Source of the DNA: Acidobacteriota bacterium
GTDB lineage: Bacteria; Acidobacteriota; Terriglobia; Bryobacterales; Bryobacteraceae
Direction: 5' to 3'
Assembly: GCA_017307505.1 (NCBI GenBank)
Contig: JAFKEE010000043.1
Location: 52,679-116,678 of the forward strand
DNA: 64,000 nucleotides
Position 1 is the first letter of the stretch. Each line of letters begins with the position of its first letter. Shown piece after piece: positions 27,312-36,530 of the stretch. Both the position numbers and the translations under genes were made by a program. The notes under the pieces were generated by a model, which had not been told where the DNA came from, did no database searches, and worked only from the letters and a program-made list of their open reading frames with translations.

Positions 27312-28814
27312 GTGACCGAAGCACCTGAAACTACCAGTAGTCCGAAAGAACTCCTGGAAAAAGTGAGCCATTTTGTCATTCGTAGCCGGTGGTGGATTCT
27401 TGGGTCTACATTTGCAGTCACAGTGCTGGGCGTCGGATACGTTCAGCAGCTTCCAAACCGGTATACATCGGAAGCGGTGCTGGTGGCGGTGCAACCACAG
27501 ATCCCCCAGCGATACATCGACCCTCAAAGCACCTCAGCACCCGCCGATGTGGTTGGGCTCATTACGCAGGAGATCCTTTCAAGAAACCGCCTCATGGGCA
27601 TCATTGACTCATTCGGTTTGTATGGAGAGGATCGAAAGCGCCTGGCCCCTGAGCAGTTGATTGCCCGCATCCGCAAGGACGCCATCGTACAACCACTCGA
27701 AGATTATCCAGGTTCTACCGGGTTCAAGATCAGCTTCACTTCCACCAACCCCCACCTCGCCCAGGAGGTTACCAGCCGCCTTACGTCGTTCTTCATCGAG
27801 GAGAACATCAAGGCCCGCGGTAACCAGGTGTCGACCACAACCAAGTTCCTTTCTGAGCAACTCGACGCCGCCAGGCGGAAGCTGGAGGAACAGGAGAAGC
27901 GGCTGCAGGATTTCAAGGCGAGCAATCTAGGTGCGTTGCCGGAACAGCAGCAGTCCAATATTGGGGCGTTGACCGATCTGCGAATACAGCTCCAAAGCAC
28001 GTCGGCTAACCTCAATCGGGCACAGTTGCAGCGCGTTACGATGGAATCCGAGTTGAACGGAGTCGTGGCCCGGCTGCGCTCTGAGCGAACTACCCTGCTG
28101 GGACGCTTTACGGCTAAGTACCCCGACGTCATCAAGAAGGACGAAGAAATCGCGAGGGTTGAATCCCTCCTGACCCGGCTCCGATCCGGGGTGCGCGATG
28201 GCGACAAACCCCAAAGTTGGACGGCGGCCGACGACCCCACGATTGCCAGGTTCCAGGGCCAGATCGAATCCTACCTCACGGACGTCGATAACCTTACAAA
28301 AGAACAGCACCGTCTTCAAGTGGCGGTAGCTCAAGCTCAAAGCCGCCTTCAATTGACACCGATGCGGGAGCAGCAAATGGCAGTCCTGTTGCGCGACTAC
28401 GACCTCTACAAGCAGGACTACAACGACCTCATGAACAGGCAATTCCGCGCCCAGATGAGTGCCAGTGCGGAAGAGAAACAGGATGGGCAGCACTTCCGGC
28501 TCATCGACCCTCCAACCCTGCCTACCCTCCCGTCCGGCCCCAAACGCCTCAAGGCAAGCCTCGGCTCCGCGGCAGCCGGTGCGGCTCTTGGTGCCGCCAT
28601 CGCTCTGCTGATTGGCCTGCTTGATACCAGTTTTCGGACCGAGAAGCAGGTCCGGCAGCAGTACTCGGTGCCGCTCGTCGTAGGAATTCCGGTTCTCCGG
28701 ACCGAAGCAGAACAGGTAAGTCGCAGGTGGCACACGATGTTTGAGTGGATAGCTGGAACCGCTGTCGTTCTGCTCGTGTGTGCAATTGAGATCTACGCCT
28801 TCCGCAAAGGCTAG
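27312..28814 (+). CDS. Wzz/GumC-type polysaccharide chain-length protein
   Basis: A 500-residue inner-membrane polysaccharide co-polymerase. Seen: a helix near residues 28-46 (WWILGSTFAVTVLGVGYV), a periplasmic region with long charged coiled coil about residues 170-360 (rich in Gln, Arg, Glu, Leu), a GNVR-like PPTLPTLPSGPKRLKASLG before a helix at about 420-438, and a further C-terminal helix (WIAGTAVVLLVCAIEIYAF). The family sets chain length and contacts a BY-kinase, encoded next at 28.9 kb. The GTG start at 27312 has AGAGGA nine bases upstream. The last helix after the usual second one puts its tail topology in question. Confidence 0.88.
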   Translation: MTEAPETTSSPKELLEKVSHFVIRSRWWILGSTFAVTVLGVGYVQQLPNRYTSEAVLVAVQPQIPQRYIDPQSTSAPADVVGLITQEILSRNRLMGIIDSFGLYGEDRKRLAPEQLIARIRKDAIVQPLEDYPGSTGFKISFTSTNPHLAQEVTSRLTSFFIEENIKARGNQVSTTTKFLSEQLDAARRKLEEQEKRLQDFKASNLGALPEQQQSNIGALTDLRIQLQSTSANLNRAQLQRVTMESELNGVVARLRSERTTLLGRFTAKYPDVIKKDEEIARVESLLTRLRSGVRDGDKPQSWTAADDPTIARFQGQIESYLTDVDNLTKEQHRLQVAVAQAQSRLQLTPMREQQMAVLLRDYDLYKQDYNDLMNRQFRAQMSASAEEKQDGQHFRLIDPPTLPTLPSGPKRLKASLGSAAAGAALGAAIALLIGLLDTSFRTEKQVRQQYSVPLVVGIPVLRTEAEQVSRRWHTMFEWIAGTAVVLLVCAIEIYAFRKG

Positions 28815-28932
28815 AGAACGTCGCATGGTAGGGCCGGAAGCGGGCAAGGTCCTCCAGGTCAGGGTAAAGCGCAATCCCGGTATAACGCGCCGATGCCCGC
28901 AGCTTGATCAGGTTGGGTGACAGAATAGGAAA

Positions 28933-29763
28933 GTGACGAGACAACGAAGAATGCTCAGTCTATCGGAGTACCTGGAGAAACCGGAGGCCCCCTCCGAGTT
29001 GCCAGCAACGGACTTCTCTGCGGATGGAGTAGACCGCCTCGAGCTCCCGCTCGAACTACAAAATGCCTCGATACACACCATATCCGCCGAAACGGCACCG
29101 CGCATCGTCATGCTCACCGAGCCGAAGAGCCCGGGTGCGGACCGGTTTCGTTATCTCCGCATGCGCCTGCGGGAACTCAGGGCCCTCGTTCGTTTGAAGA
29201 CCCTCGTCATCACCAGTGCCCTGCCGCAGGATGGCAAATCCACGGTTGCTCTGAACTTGGCCACAGCCTTAGCCGAAAGCGGCCGGCGTCGCGTCCTGCT
29301 CGTCGAAGCCGATCTGCACTGTCCGAGTCTGTCCAACACTCTTGGGGTTGGTGAAGCTGCCGGGTTGGCCGAATGTCTTGAGGAAGATCTTGCCCCGCTT
29401 CCCGCCATCAAACGCATTGAACCAGTCAATTGGTATTTTCTACCTGCGGGCCACGCCGTCGGGAATCCTACCGAACTGCTGCAATCCACCTCTTTTGCCG
29501 GCGTAATGGAGAAGGTTGCGCCCTACTTCGATTGGATTCTGATCGATACCCCACCCGTGGAGCCGCTCTCTGACGCTTTGCTGGCGGCAAAGCATGCCGA
29601 CGCCAGTCTACTTGTTGTCAGGGCGAATCGCACACCCCAGGCAGCGGTCGATGAGGCTCTTTCACTTCTGAACCCGCAGCGCGTGGCAGCGATTGTTTTT
29701 AATGGCGCCGAAGGTTTAAATAACCTGTATTCAAAGTACTCCGGTTACTACGGCCGAAAATAA
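28933..29763 (+). CDS. CpsD/Wzc-type tyrosine kinase domain protein
   Basis: A 276-residue soluble BY-kinase, partner of the chain-length protein. Seen: Walker A SALPQDGKST (about 95-104), Walker A' VLLVEADLHCPSLS where a Glu precedes the usual ADL, and Walker B WILIDTPPVE near residue 200. The C-terminus ends in a tyrosine cluster (YSKYSGYYGRK), the expected autophosphorylation tail. GTG 28933 has AGGAAA just upstream; ATG 28951 is an alternative. Cycles of phosphorylation would control polymer length and export. The kinase and membrane domains are on two polypeptides, as in Gram-positive CapA/CapB and in exosortase-linked systems. Confidence 0.87.
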   Translation: MTRQRRMLSLSEYLEKPEAPSELPATDFSADGVDRLELPLELQNASIHTISAETAPRIVMLTEPKSPGADRFRYLRMRLRELRALVRLKTLVITSALPQDGKSTVALNLATALAESGRRRVLLVEADLHCPSLSNTLGVGEAAGLAECLEEDLAPLPAIKRIEPVNWYFLPAGHAVGNPTELLQSTSFAGVMEKVAPYFDWILIDTPPVEPLSDALLAAKHADASLLVVRANRTPQAAVDEALSLLNPQRVAAIVFNGAEGLNNLYSKYSGYYGRK

Positions 29764-29827
29764 CCACTGGCCCAGGAGCGGTAGTCTCTCCCGGCCTTCG
29801 TTCTGACAAGCGCTCTTCAGGACAGAT

Positions 29828-30295
29828 ATGATCCAACGTGTGTACATTTGGAGAGTACTGGCTTTGGGCTGGGCAGTGAATATATTCATGATGTCCACAG
29901 AGGGGTTTGGTGGGGGCTTTAGCCGAATCCTCCTGGCGCAGCTGTTCGATTTCCTGGGAGTCTCTGTCTCTCTGGAGGTGTTTGATATTATTCACCTCGC
30001 TCTGCGCAAACTAGCCCACCTGCTCGAATACTCAATCTTTGGTTTTCTTCTCTATCGCTCATTCCGGGATCAGGACCACCCCGCCTGGCAACCCAACCGT
30101 GCAGCTTGGGCTCTCGCTACCGCGGCAGCATACTCACTTACTGACGAACTACACCAGGCCATGGTCCGCGGCCGGGCAGCCTCGCTCCTGGACAGCCTCA
30201 TCGACTCCACCGGGGCACTACTCACAATTGCGCTGATCTACCTTTTCTCGACCAAATCGCGGCTTGGCCAATCCGTCACTTCCCATCGAGGGTAA
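29828..30295 (+). CDS. VanZ-like membrane protein
   Basis: A 155-residue protein with about four transmembrane helices. The VanZ signature is present: LRKLAHLLEYSIFGFLLYR in the middle helix region and TDELHQAMVRGRAASLLDS, the conserved D/E-x2-HQ followed by a RxGxxxDxxxN-like segment. VanZ proteins give low-level teicoplanin resistance, but most members in exosortase loci have no proven role. It lies 64 bases after the kinase gene on the same strand. Two more VanZ-type proteins occur in the window (33.2 and 56.3 kb). Confidence 0.8.
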   Translation: MIQRVYIWRVLALGWAVNIFMMSTEGFGGGFSRILLAQLFDFLGVSVSLEVFDIIHLALRKLAHLLEYSIFGFLLYRSFRDQDHPAWQPNRAAWALATAAAYSLTDELHQAMVRGRAASLLDSLIDSTGALLTIALIYLFSTKSRLGQSVTSHRG

Positions 30296-30365
30296 TCCCC
30301 AAGAAGGGGTATCGAATTGCGACGTCGTCGCAGCAGACATTAGCTCTAGGTTGGAGACGGCACCC

Positions 30366-30827
30366 ATGACATATCCTGCCCTCGTCTGCCTGTTGGCCAC
30401 CTTAGCTTCCACCTCAGGACAGTCACTACAGGTCTCCCCAGCCTCGGGCTCGCCAGGTGACAGTATCACCATCGAAGTCGCATTGGTTGCGACAGCAGAC
30501 CCCAAGCCTTCGGCTCTGCAATGGGATATCATCTTCCCGGCACAGCTTCTGGAACTCGGCAAACCACCAGTGGAAGCCAGTTCCGTTGTGCGAAACGCAG
30601 GCAAGACTCTCACTTGTGCCGGGCGAAACGCATACACGACGGCATGTATCCTGGCTGGTGGGTCGGAAGCTATTCCGAACGGCCCCATCGCAGCCATTCA
30701 TCTAAAGATCCGCGCAGAAGCCAAACAAGGCACAACGACAGTCAAGCTCGGTAAGATTCAGGCTGTCACCTCTGATCTTAGGCCGCTGACCTTAAAAGAC
30801 CTCGACACCGTCATCACCATCCGCTGA
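30366..30827 (+). CDS. Secreted cohesin-like domain protein
   Basis: A 153-residue protein. ATG 30366 begins a signal peptide of about 18 residues (MTYPALVCLLATLASTSG). The rest is a single beta-sandwich similar to cohesin domains: SPASGSPGDSITIEVALV at the start, ALQWDIIFPAQLLEL in the middle and GPIAAIHLKIRAEA near the end, a layout matching type I/II cohesins but short. Two cysteines (TCAGRN, TACIL) could form a disulfide. Cohesins bind dockerin modules; a dockerin-type protein is encoded at 40.0 kb. An earlier in-frame ATG at 30264 lacks a signal peptide. A generic Ig-like adhesin is the alternative. Confidence 0.6.
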   Translation: MTYPALVCLLATLASTSGQSLQVSPASGSPGDSITIEVALVATADPKPSALQWDIIFPAQLLELGKPPVEASSVVRNAGKTLTCAGRNAYTTACILAGGSEAIPNGPIAAIHLKIRAEAKQGTTTVKLGKIQAVTSDLRPLTLKDLDTVITIR

Positions 30828-30863
30828 CGCCGCTGCGTCGCATTTCATTTTCACTGCTTCTCG

Positions 30864-30900
30864 ATTCAATACACCGCACTATGAACTGTGGCGATTGAAT
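30864..30900 (+). repeat. Inverted repeat downstream of the cohesin-like gene
   Basis: ATTCAAT (30864-30870) and ATTGAAT (30894-30900) flank a 23-base loop, 37 bases past the cohesin-like stop. The AT-rich gap to 31052 contains further short repeats such as TCTCT/AGAGA. Function unknown. Confidence 0.3.
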
Positions 30901-31052
30901 TAAAGACATTAAGATAAATAAGTTCTGTCTCTGAAAGAGAACTCATCATGTCTTGGGGCAGCACGGCAAATCACTCGATCTCGTCCGACTGCGGCAGGCG
31001 CGGGGATTGAATCCTTATAGAGAGTATTGATAGGAACGTATTCTTCACGCTT

Positions 31053-31298
31053 ATGACAGACCAGAGCCAATCAAAGACAGTGCTCCAGATTTGGCAATTC
31101 GAAAATGTCCCTTCCCGACTACGCCGCCATATCTCCCAGACGCACTCGGGCGGGTGGGTTGCCTACATCTCCCCTGGCGGCGCCGAAGACGTCATTCAGG
31201 AGTTAATAAAGCGATGGCTGTCTTCGGGGTTCTCAATCGAACGGCATGAATTCAGAACAGGAGGAATTGTCCTGGCCGGCTCGCCAGTTCGGAACTAA
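31053..31298 (+). CDS. Small hypothetical protein
   Basis: An 81-residue soluble protein of unknown family. It opens MTDQSQSKTVLQIWQFENVP, has a glycine/serine-rich middle (QTHSGGWVAYISPGGAEDV) and a predicted helix VIQELIKRWLSSGFSIE before a short C-terminal strand. There are no cysteines or membrane segments. Only TAGGAACG about 20 bases upstream could serve ribosome binding, so expression is uncertain. It ends 15 bases from the 3' end of the convergent LuxR-type gene. The composition looks protein-like, but no homology can be claimed. Confidence 0.45.
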   Translation: MTDQSQSKTVLQIWQFENVPSRLRRHISQTHSGGWVAYISPGGAEDVIQELIKRWLSSGFSIERHEFRTGGIVLAGSPVRN

Positions 31299-31312
31299 CA
31301 GGCGCTTGGGCT

Positions 31313-32026
31313 CTATTCGTCTTCGTCCTCGTCTGCACTCTTCGTCTTCGCCAATTCCCCGGTCTTTGCCTGGTACAGTTCATACTCACGAATGGCGCTG
31401 GACCGGTTCTTGACTCCGATCTTCGAGTAAAGGCTGCGCACATGCCAGCGGACCGTCTCCCGGCTTAGAAACAGTTCATCCGCGATTTGTTGGTTCGTGA
31501 GCCCCTGGCGGATAAACTCGAAGACTTCCAACTCTCTGCGGGTAAGGTGCCTGGTGTTGCCCTTGGACAACGTGTCCTTGACCATCCTGGATAGGGTCTT
31601 TCGAGGAAACCAGAGTTCCCCCGCGAAGATTGCCTGGATTGCCCTGAACAACGTTGCGTCGTCCACATCGCGTGGAAGCACACCCACGCAGCCTTGCCGG
31701 AAGAACGATTCGTAGGCGGGCTGGTCCTCCTTGTCGGAAACCACTACCACGTGTACGCCGCCATTCGGGATCAGTTCGTGGAGATCCTTCAGCGGTACTT
31801 CTGCAAGACGAGTATCCTCAATCATCACAAGTGCGGGCGCTAATCGACGGCACAACGCGACGAGTTCCGTCGGAGACCCTTGCGATCGAGCGAGGATAAA
31901 CTCCGACGCCGCATCCGACGCGTCCGTCAGCCGCCTTAGCCGCTTCCAGAGTTCAACAGAAGACTCAAGACAAACTATCGCCTGCATGTTCCTCGGTTGG
32001 GCTCCAGTTTCACTTAATCGTTTCAT
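31313..32026 (-). CDS. NarL/LuxR-type response regulator with atypical receiver
   Basis: A 237-residue transcription factor. The C-terminal part holds a LuxR-type helix-turn-helix (LTRRELEVFEFIRQGLTNQQ, then ADELFLSRETVRWHVRSLYS) around residues 160-215. The N-terminal part resembles a receiver with VVVVSD, but the phospho-acceptor region reads ALVMIEDTRL, with E where Asp is usual and D one place later. Phosphorylation may be lost or altered. The gene is transcribed away from exosortase 1 (shared gap 32027-32298), so it may regulate that gene or the exopolysaccharide operon. ATG 32026 is used; ATG 31987 would remove 13 residues. The C-terminus has an acidic tail (DEDEDE). Confidence 0.8.
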   Translation of the reverse strand: MKRLSETGAQPRNMQAIVCLESSVELWKRLRRLTDASDAASEFILARSQGSPTELVALCRRLAPALVMIEDTRLAEVPLKDLHELIPNGGVHVVVVSDKEDQPAYESFFRQGCVGVLPRDVDDATLFRAIQAIFAGELWFPRKTLSRMVKDTLSKGNTRHLTRRELEVFEFIRQGLTNQQIADELFLSRETVRWHVRSLYSKIGVKNRSSAIREYELYQAKTGELAKTKSADEDEDE

Positions 32027-32298
32027 TCGCTACTGCCTGTCAGCAGAATTCTCCTCCCGGGAACTGCACACGCTGTGCCACTGCAACCGAGTAGACGGAG
32101 GACGGCCAATTCAAGCACCGATATCCTCCAAATTCTTGATTCCACACGCCTTCGAGCCTAGCACTTACCAACGTCACCTGCATATACAATGCTGCCACGG
32201 CGCCAAGTCCAAGAGGCTAGCATAACATTCGGCAATTCGAAACCGATGCTGTAGACTGTGTCCGTGCACGTCTGCCTCTGGCTCACTCATCCATAATC

Positions 32299-33252
32299 GT
32301 GTCAACACCTGCCGCAATACCCGAGCCTGTCTGCGAAGATTCGACGAGGTTCCCCACCAACCACCTCTGGTTTCTGGCGTACTGTCTGGTCTCCCTGCTA
32401 CTGTTCAGAAAGTCCCTGACCGCTCTCCTGACCTTGGCATGGCGAGACGACAGCTACACACACCTGCCGCTCATCCCTCTTATTTGCGTTGCTTTGATCC
32501 TCTTCCGGCGTAGAAGAATCTTCCGGGACTCCCAGGGCCATCGCTTGCCAGGAATCCTGCTCGCGATCGCAGGAATCATCGTTACCAGCCTGACTCCAGC
32601 CCAGGCCACATCGCAGGAAACGGCTCTGCCAATGGCCGTATTCGGCATCGTTCTCATCTGGATCGGTGGCTTCATCTCGTTCTACCGCACTGGCCCGTTC
32701 AACGCGGCTCTTTTCCCTCTGGCGTTGCTACTGCTATTCATCCCCCTACCCCGTCCTCTTGTAGAGTCGGCTCAGGTGATGTTGCAGCGGGCTTCGGCGG
32801 AAGTGACCTACCTGCTTTTTCGGCTGGCCGGGACCCCCGTGTTCCGCCAGGGCTTTCAGTTTTCGTTGCCTGGCTTTGACATCGAAGTGGCCCGGGAATG
32901 CAGCGGAATCCGCTCGACGATTGCGTTGTTGATCACCGATCTTGTCCTGAGCTATCTTTTCCTGCGCTCTGCTTGGCGCCGAGCCAGTCTTGTTATCCTC
33001 ACCATCCCCATCGCCATCTTCAAGAACGCGCTCAGAATCGCCTCGATGTCCTGGCTCGGCATTTATGTCTCCAAGGACTATCTCTACGGAGACGTGCACC
33101 GTTTCGGCGGCCTCCCGGTTACCGCGATTGCCTTGTTGCTCGTGATCCCGGCTCTACTCCTTCTTCAGCGGCCTGAACAACGGCGCCTGGCACCATCCAC
33201 ACCCCCCACTGCCCACGGGCCGGTTCCGCCGGTCTCCAGCCCGATCGAATGA
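32299..33252 (+). CDS. Exosortase 1
   Basis: A 317-residue integral membrane transpeptidase of the exosortase family, expected to cut proteins at PEP-CTERM tails. The catalytic triad is visible: Cys201 in ECSGIRS, Arg246 in KNALRIAS and His267 in VHRFGG, with about eight transmembrane helices around them. The GTG at 32299 starts MSTPAAIPEP; a proline-rich C-terminal tail of about 30 residues follows the last helix. No fused EpsI-like domain is present. The next gene (LamG-VanZ) overlaps the stop by four bases (ATGA). PrsT-like and PEP-CTERM proteins downstream make it the likelier partner of that substrate. A second exosortase lies at 55.3 kb. Confidence 0.9.
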   Translation: MSTPAAIPEPVCEDSTRFPTNHLWFLAYCLVSLLLFRKSLTALLTLAWRDDSYTHLPLIPLICVALILFRRRRIFRDSQGHRLPGILLAIAGIIVTSLTPAQATSQETALPMAVFGIVLIWIGGFISFYRTGPFNAALFPLALLLLFIPLPRPLVESAQVMLQRASAEVTYLLFRLAGTPVFRQGFQFSLPGFDIEVARECSGIRSTIALLITDLVLSYLFLRSAWRRASLVILTIPIAIFKNALRIASMSWLGIYVSKDYLYGDVHRFGGLPVTAIALLLVIPALLLLQRPEQRRLAPSTPPTAHGPVPPVSSPIE

Positions 33253-34343
33253 ACCCCGCCACCAGGGCAAGCACTTCTTTGCGCGTTCTTTGCGCGCTTT
33301 GCGTCGGCATCATTCTCGTGGCAGGACTCTGGCCGTTTCATAGTCCGCGCAACAATGTGCAATGGCTCGAGCACGGCAATGGAGTGCAGCTCCGTGCACC
33401 GGCTGTGATCCTCAGCTCCGGCCCCATCTGGACCAATTCGGGAGCAACGCCCACGCCCTGCAGTCTGGAGCTGTGGCTTCAACCCGCTGAGACGAGCGCC
33501 TCCAGCACAATCCTCTCCCTCTACAATCCGGCTAGCCCGATACGTGTCTCGCTCCGTCAGTCCCTCTCAGATCTTGCACTTCAATCCGAGAGCCGGCATA
33601 GCGGCCCTGACGACCCAATTCGGCTCTATGTCGACAGGCTGTTCGTCGGGGGGCGGTCCACCTTCATCACCATCACATCCAACCCCCTCCGGACGGCCGT
33701 TTATATCGACGGCAAACTGGCTGAGACTCGGTCCAGGTTCCCGCTCCTCTGCCCGCACCCACAGCCGTGGATTGTCGCCGGAACGTCCCCCGTGGCCCCG
33801 GACGGTTGGTCTGGGGCGTTGCGCGGTCTCGCCTTCTACCCTGTGGATCTCTCGCCCCGGGAAGTTGCTCAACACCACGCCCAGTGGATGAGCAGCGGGC
33901 ATCCGGACTTTCAACCGCATGGAGAAAAGCCGGCGCTCTACCTCTTTCAGGAGCACTCAGGCTCACTGCTCCACAGTGTTTCCGGGTCCGGGCCGGATCT
34001 GCGGATTCCACAGAACTATCAGATCGTCGACAAGCTGCTTCTTTCCTGGCCGAATCGCTGGAATTGGAACGACATCCTGCTCAACTGGGCCGGCTTCATC
34101 CCTTTGGGCGCTTGTCTTTGCCTGCTGAACCGCCGTTCGCCAGTTCGCGCCCTTCTCGTCACTACACTCCTCGGGATGGCACTCAGCCTCGCCATTGAGA
34201 TTCTGCAGATCTATCTCCCGACGCGCGATTCCGACCTGACAGATGTCATCACGAACACTCTGGGAACTGCCAGCGGAGCTCTGCTGTGCCAGGCGGCCAT
34301 AGTCCGATCGATGTTCACAAGGGTCGGCTGGCTGAAGGCCTGA
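33249..34343 (+). CDS. LamG-like domain fused to VanZ membrane domain
   Basis: A 364-residue protein. An N-terminal helix (about 12-28, LCALCVGIILVAGLWPF) is followed by an extracytoplasmic concanavalin/LamG-like sandwich about residues 40-215 (SLELWLQPAETSASSTILSL; TAVYIDGKLAET; GALRGLAFYPVDLS). The C-terminal part is VanZ-like, with WNDILLNWAGFIPLGACLCL, LSLAIEILQIYLPTRDSDLT and DVITNTLGTASGALL. The E-x3-Q and R-x-S-D-x2-D motifs match VanZ. It overlaps exosortase 1, so the sorting enzyme and this protein are probably made together. A carbohydrate-binding role is suggested by the LamG domain but unproven. Confidence 0.8.
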   Translation: MNPATRASTSLRVLCALCVGIILVAGLWPFHSPRNNVQWLEHGNGVQLRAPAVILSSGPIWTNSGATPTPCSLELWLQPAETSASSTILSLYNPASPIRVSLRQSLSDLALQSESRHSGPDDPIRLYVDRLFVGGRSTFITITSNPLRTAVYIDGKLAETRSRFPLLCPHPQPWIVAGTSPVAPDGWSGALRGLAFYPVDLSPREVAQHHAQWMSSGHPDFQPHGEKPALYLFQEHSGSLLHSVSGSGPDLRIPQNYQIVDKLLLSWPNRWNWNDILLNWAGFIPLGACLCLLNRRSPVRALLVTTLLGMALSLAIEILQIYLPTRDSDLTDVITNTLGTASGALLCQAAIVRSMFTRVGWLKA

Positions 34344-34361
34344 CTCCTCCCGCTACCCGCC

Positions 34362-36530
34362 CTACGGCCGCGCCAGTTTGCCTAGCGCCGCGCGGGCTTC
34401 ATCCGGATGCTGGAACTCCGGATCCTTCAACGCCTGCTGCAGAGACTTCTCTGCCATCGACTTCTTGCCCGAAGCGATGTAAGCCAACCCCAGGTGGAAA
34501 TGACACGTCGGAGTAGTCGGAGTCATCTCCAGGCATCCCTTGAACTGGCTGATCGCGGCGTCCATCATCCCAAGTTTGTAGTAGGCCCAGCCCAGCGTGT
34601 CGGCTGCATTCGCCGACTTTGGCATTCCCTGCTTGGCCTGCTGAGCCAGAGACAGCGCAACGTTGGCATCACCGCCATGCTCGAGATACAGATAGGCTAG
34701 CTGGTTTGCCACCAACGCCGACGAGGCGTTCGCCGCACGAGCCTTCTCATAGAGGCCCTTCGCCGCCTGCCAGTTCCCTTCTTTCTCATATTGTCCCCCG
34801 AGCAGAAGGTAATTCGTCGCATTCCGAGGGTCCGCTTCGATGGCCGCGCGCAGCTCTCCTTTCGCTTCCTCGGGAACACCCTTGGCAAATGCCACATTGG
34901 CCAGCAATGTGTGTGCATCCGGGGTTTGGGGATCCAGCTTGAGGGCCTGCCTGGCATTCAGTGATGCCTTTTCGTAGTCGCCCATGCTAAACGCACCTGC
35001 AGCCAGTACGAAGAAAAGTCCGGCATTCTGGGGATGCTGCTGCGCCAGCAATGACAGCCGCTTAATCGCATCCTGCACTTTCCCCTGCCGGATCGACAAG
35101 TTCAACAGCGTGGCCAGGCCCGCCGCCGAGGTTGGATCGCGCCGAAGTACTTCCTCGATCATCGCCTCGGCTTTCTTTGTATCCCCCTTGGCCAGGAATG
35201 CCTGCGCACTGGAAATGTAGGCCGAGACCGCGTTCGGATCTGCCTTCAGCGCCTTGGTGCCCATATCCAGAGCCTGATCAGGGTTCCCGCTTTCCCTCGC
35301 CAGCCTCGAAAGGGCAACCGCGGTCGCACTCATCTGTGGTTCCAGTTGCAGGGCCTGCGAAAACGAAGCTCGAGCTGAGCTCGCAAGGCCTTGCGCATTC
35401 TGCGCAACTCCCAACAGATAGAACCCGCTCGCGGAACCGGGATCCAGTTGGGTGGCCTTCTGGAGCGCGGTGACTGCGTCCTCATAGCGCCGTTGTGCCA
35501 GGAAGAGCCGCCCGCTCATCAACATTGCTTTCGCTTCCTCAGGCGCCATCTTGAGCACTTCCTGCGTCCGCGCCATCGCCTCATCAATCCGGCGCAGCTC
35601 CAGCAAGGCCTCGGCCAGCCGGAGCTTCAGAGCAATGTCCTTGGGCTTGAGGTTCACCAGTTGGCTAAACTCGGCGACAGCCTTGTCTTTCTGTCCAGTG
35701 GAGCTGTAAAAGCCACCAAGTGCCTGGTACGCCTGTGGGTCGTCCGGTCCCACGGTCTTCACCTCTGTGAGGACCTTTTCCGCCTCGGCCAGACGGCCTG
35801 TTGAACCGTAAATCTGGCCCAACAGGAGAAGGGCCGCGATGGATTTGGCATTAATGGAAGACGCCACCCGGCATTCTGCTTCTGCTTTAGCCATCTCATT
35901 TCGCGAAAAATAGTACCGGGCCAGGTTTAAGTGCGCCTCCTCCGACTGCGGATTCGCTGCCACCGCCTCCCGGACAACTCCCTCCGCATCGTTTGGCCGG
36001 CCTGATGCCAGATAAAGAGCCGACAGCACGGTATATGGTTCCAGCCGGCTGCGGTCCAGGGAGATGGCTTTCCGCAGCTCTTCAATCGCTCGCGGTGTAT
36101 CCTTGGCGGCCACATACCGCTGTCCCAGCAAAGCATGAGCCTGTGGATTGGAGGGGTTCGACTTGAGAATCCCTTCCAGGCGCAACTGTGCTTTGCCGTA
36201 GTCCGCCCGCGCAATCAGGAGAATTGCCGCCTGGAGCTGCGTATCCAGGTTCTTCGGATCGATAGCCGCCGCTTCCTCAAACTCACGCAGGGCGGCGTCC
36301 GGGTTCCTCAGTGCCAGGTATGTCCGCGCCAGCTTCAGATGCCCCTGGACCAATTCCGGGTCTAATTGGACTGCGTTTCGAAACTCGATCGCCGCTTCCT
36401 GGTATTTCCCAGCCGTGAAATACTTGTCGCCGCTTTCCAGATAGCGCAGCTTCCTGGCCTCGGGGCTCATTGAGCAGGACCACAATGACAGCAAACCCAC
36501 AGCAATTAGGATCGGAGTATATCTATTCAT
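34362..36530 (-). CDS. PrsT-like TPR lipoprotein of exosortase systems
   Basis: A 722-residue protein with about 18-20 tetratricopeptide repeats spread from residue 30 to the C-terminus (for example YFTAGKYQEAAIEFRNAVQL, and ALGGFYSSTGQKDKAVAEF). ATG 36530 begins a lipoprotein signal peptide, RYTPILIAVGLLSLWSC, with Cys at about 19 as lipidation site. TPR proteins of this size (PrsT family) accompany exosortase/PEP-CTERM and exopolysaccharide export loci and are thought to scaffold the export or sorting machinery in the periplasm. In-frame starts at 36629 and 36551 would give non-lipoprotein N-termini. It lies convergent to LamG-VanZ, ending 18 bases from it. Confidence 0.82.
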   Translation of the reverse strand: MNRYTPILIAVGLLSLWSCSMSPEARKLRYLESGDKYFTAGKYQEAAIEFRNAVQLDPELVQGHLKLARTYLALRNPDAALREFEEAAAIDPKNLDTQLQAAILLIARADYGKAQLRLEGILKSNPSNPQAHALLGQRYVAAKDTPRAIEELRKAISLDRSRLEPYTVLSALYLASGRPNDAEGVVREAVAANPQSEEAHLNLARYYFSRNEMAKAEAECRVASSINAKSIAALLLLGQIYGSTGRLAEAEKVLTEVKTVGPDDPQAYQALGGFYSSTGQKDKAVAEFSQLVNLKPKDIALKLRLAEALLELRRIDEAMARTQEVLKMAPEEAKAMLMSGRLFLAQRRYEDAVTALQKATQLDPGSASGFYLLGVAQNAQGLASSARASFSQALQLEPQMSATAVALSRLARESGNPDQALDMGTKALKADPNAVSAYISSAQAFLAKGDTKKAEAMIEEVLRRDPTSAAGLATLLNLSIRQGKVQDAIKRLSLLAQQHPQNAGLFFVLAAGAFSMGDYEKASLNARQALKLDPQTPDAHTLLANVAFAKGVPEEAKGELRAAIEADPRNATNYLLLGGQYEKEGNWQAAKGLYEKARAANASSALVANQLAYLYLEHGGDANVALSLAQQAKQGMPKSANAADTLGWAYYKLGMMDAAISQFKGCLEMTPTTPTCHFHLGLAYIASGKKSMAEKSLQQALKDPEFQHPDEARAALGKLARP

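Noticed and set aside
31731..32225. 164-codon plus-strand frame opposite the LuxR-type gene
   Set aside because: It is antisense to a well-supported regulator and carries no recognisable domain.
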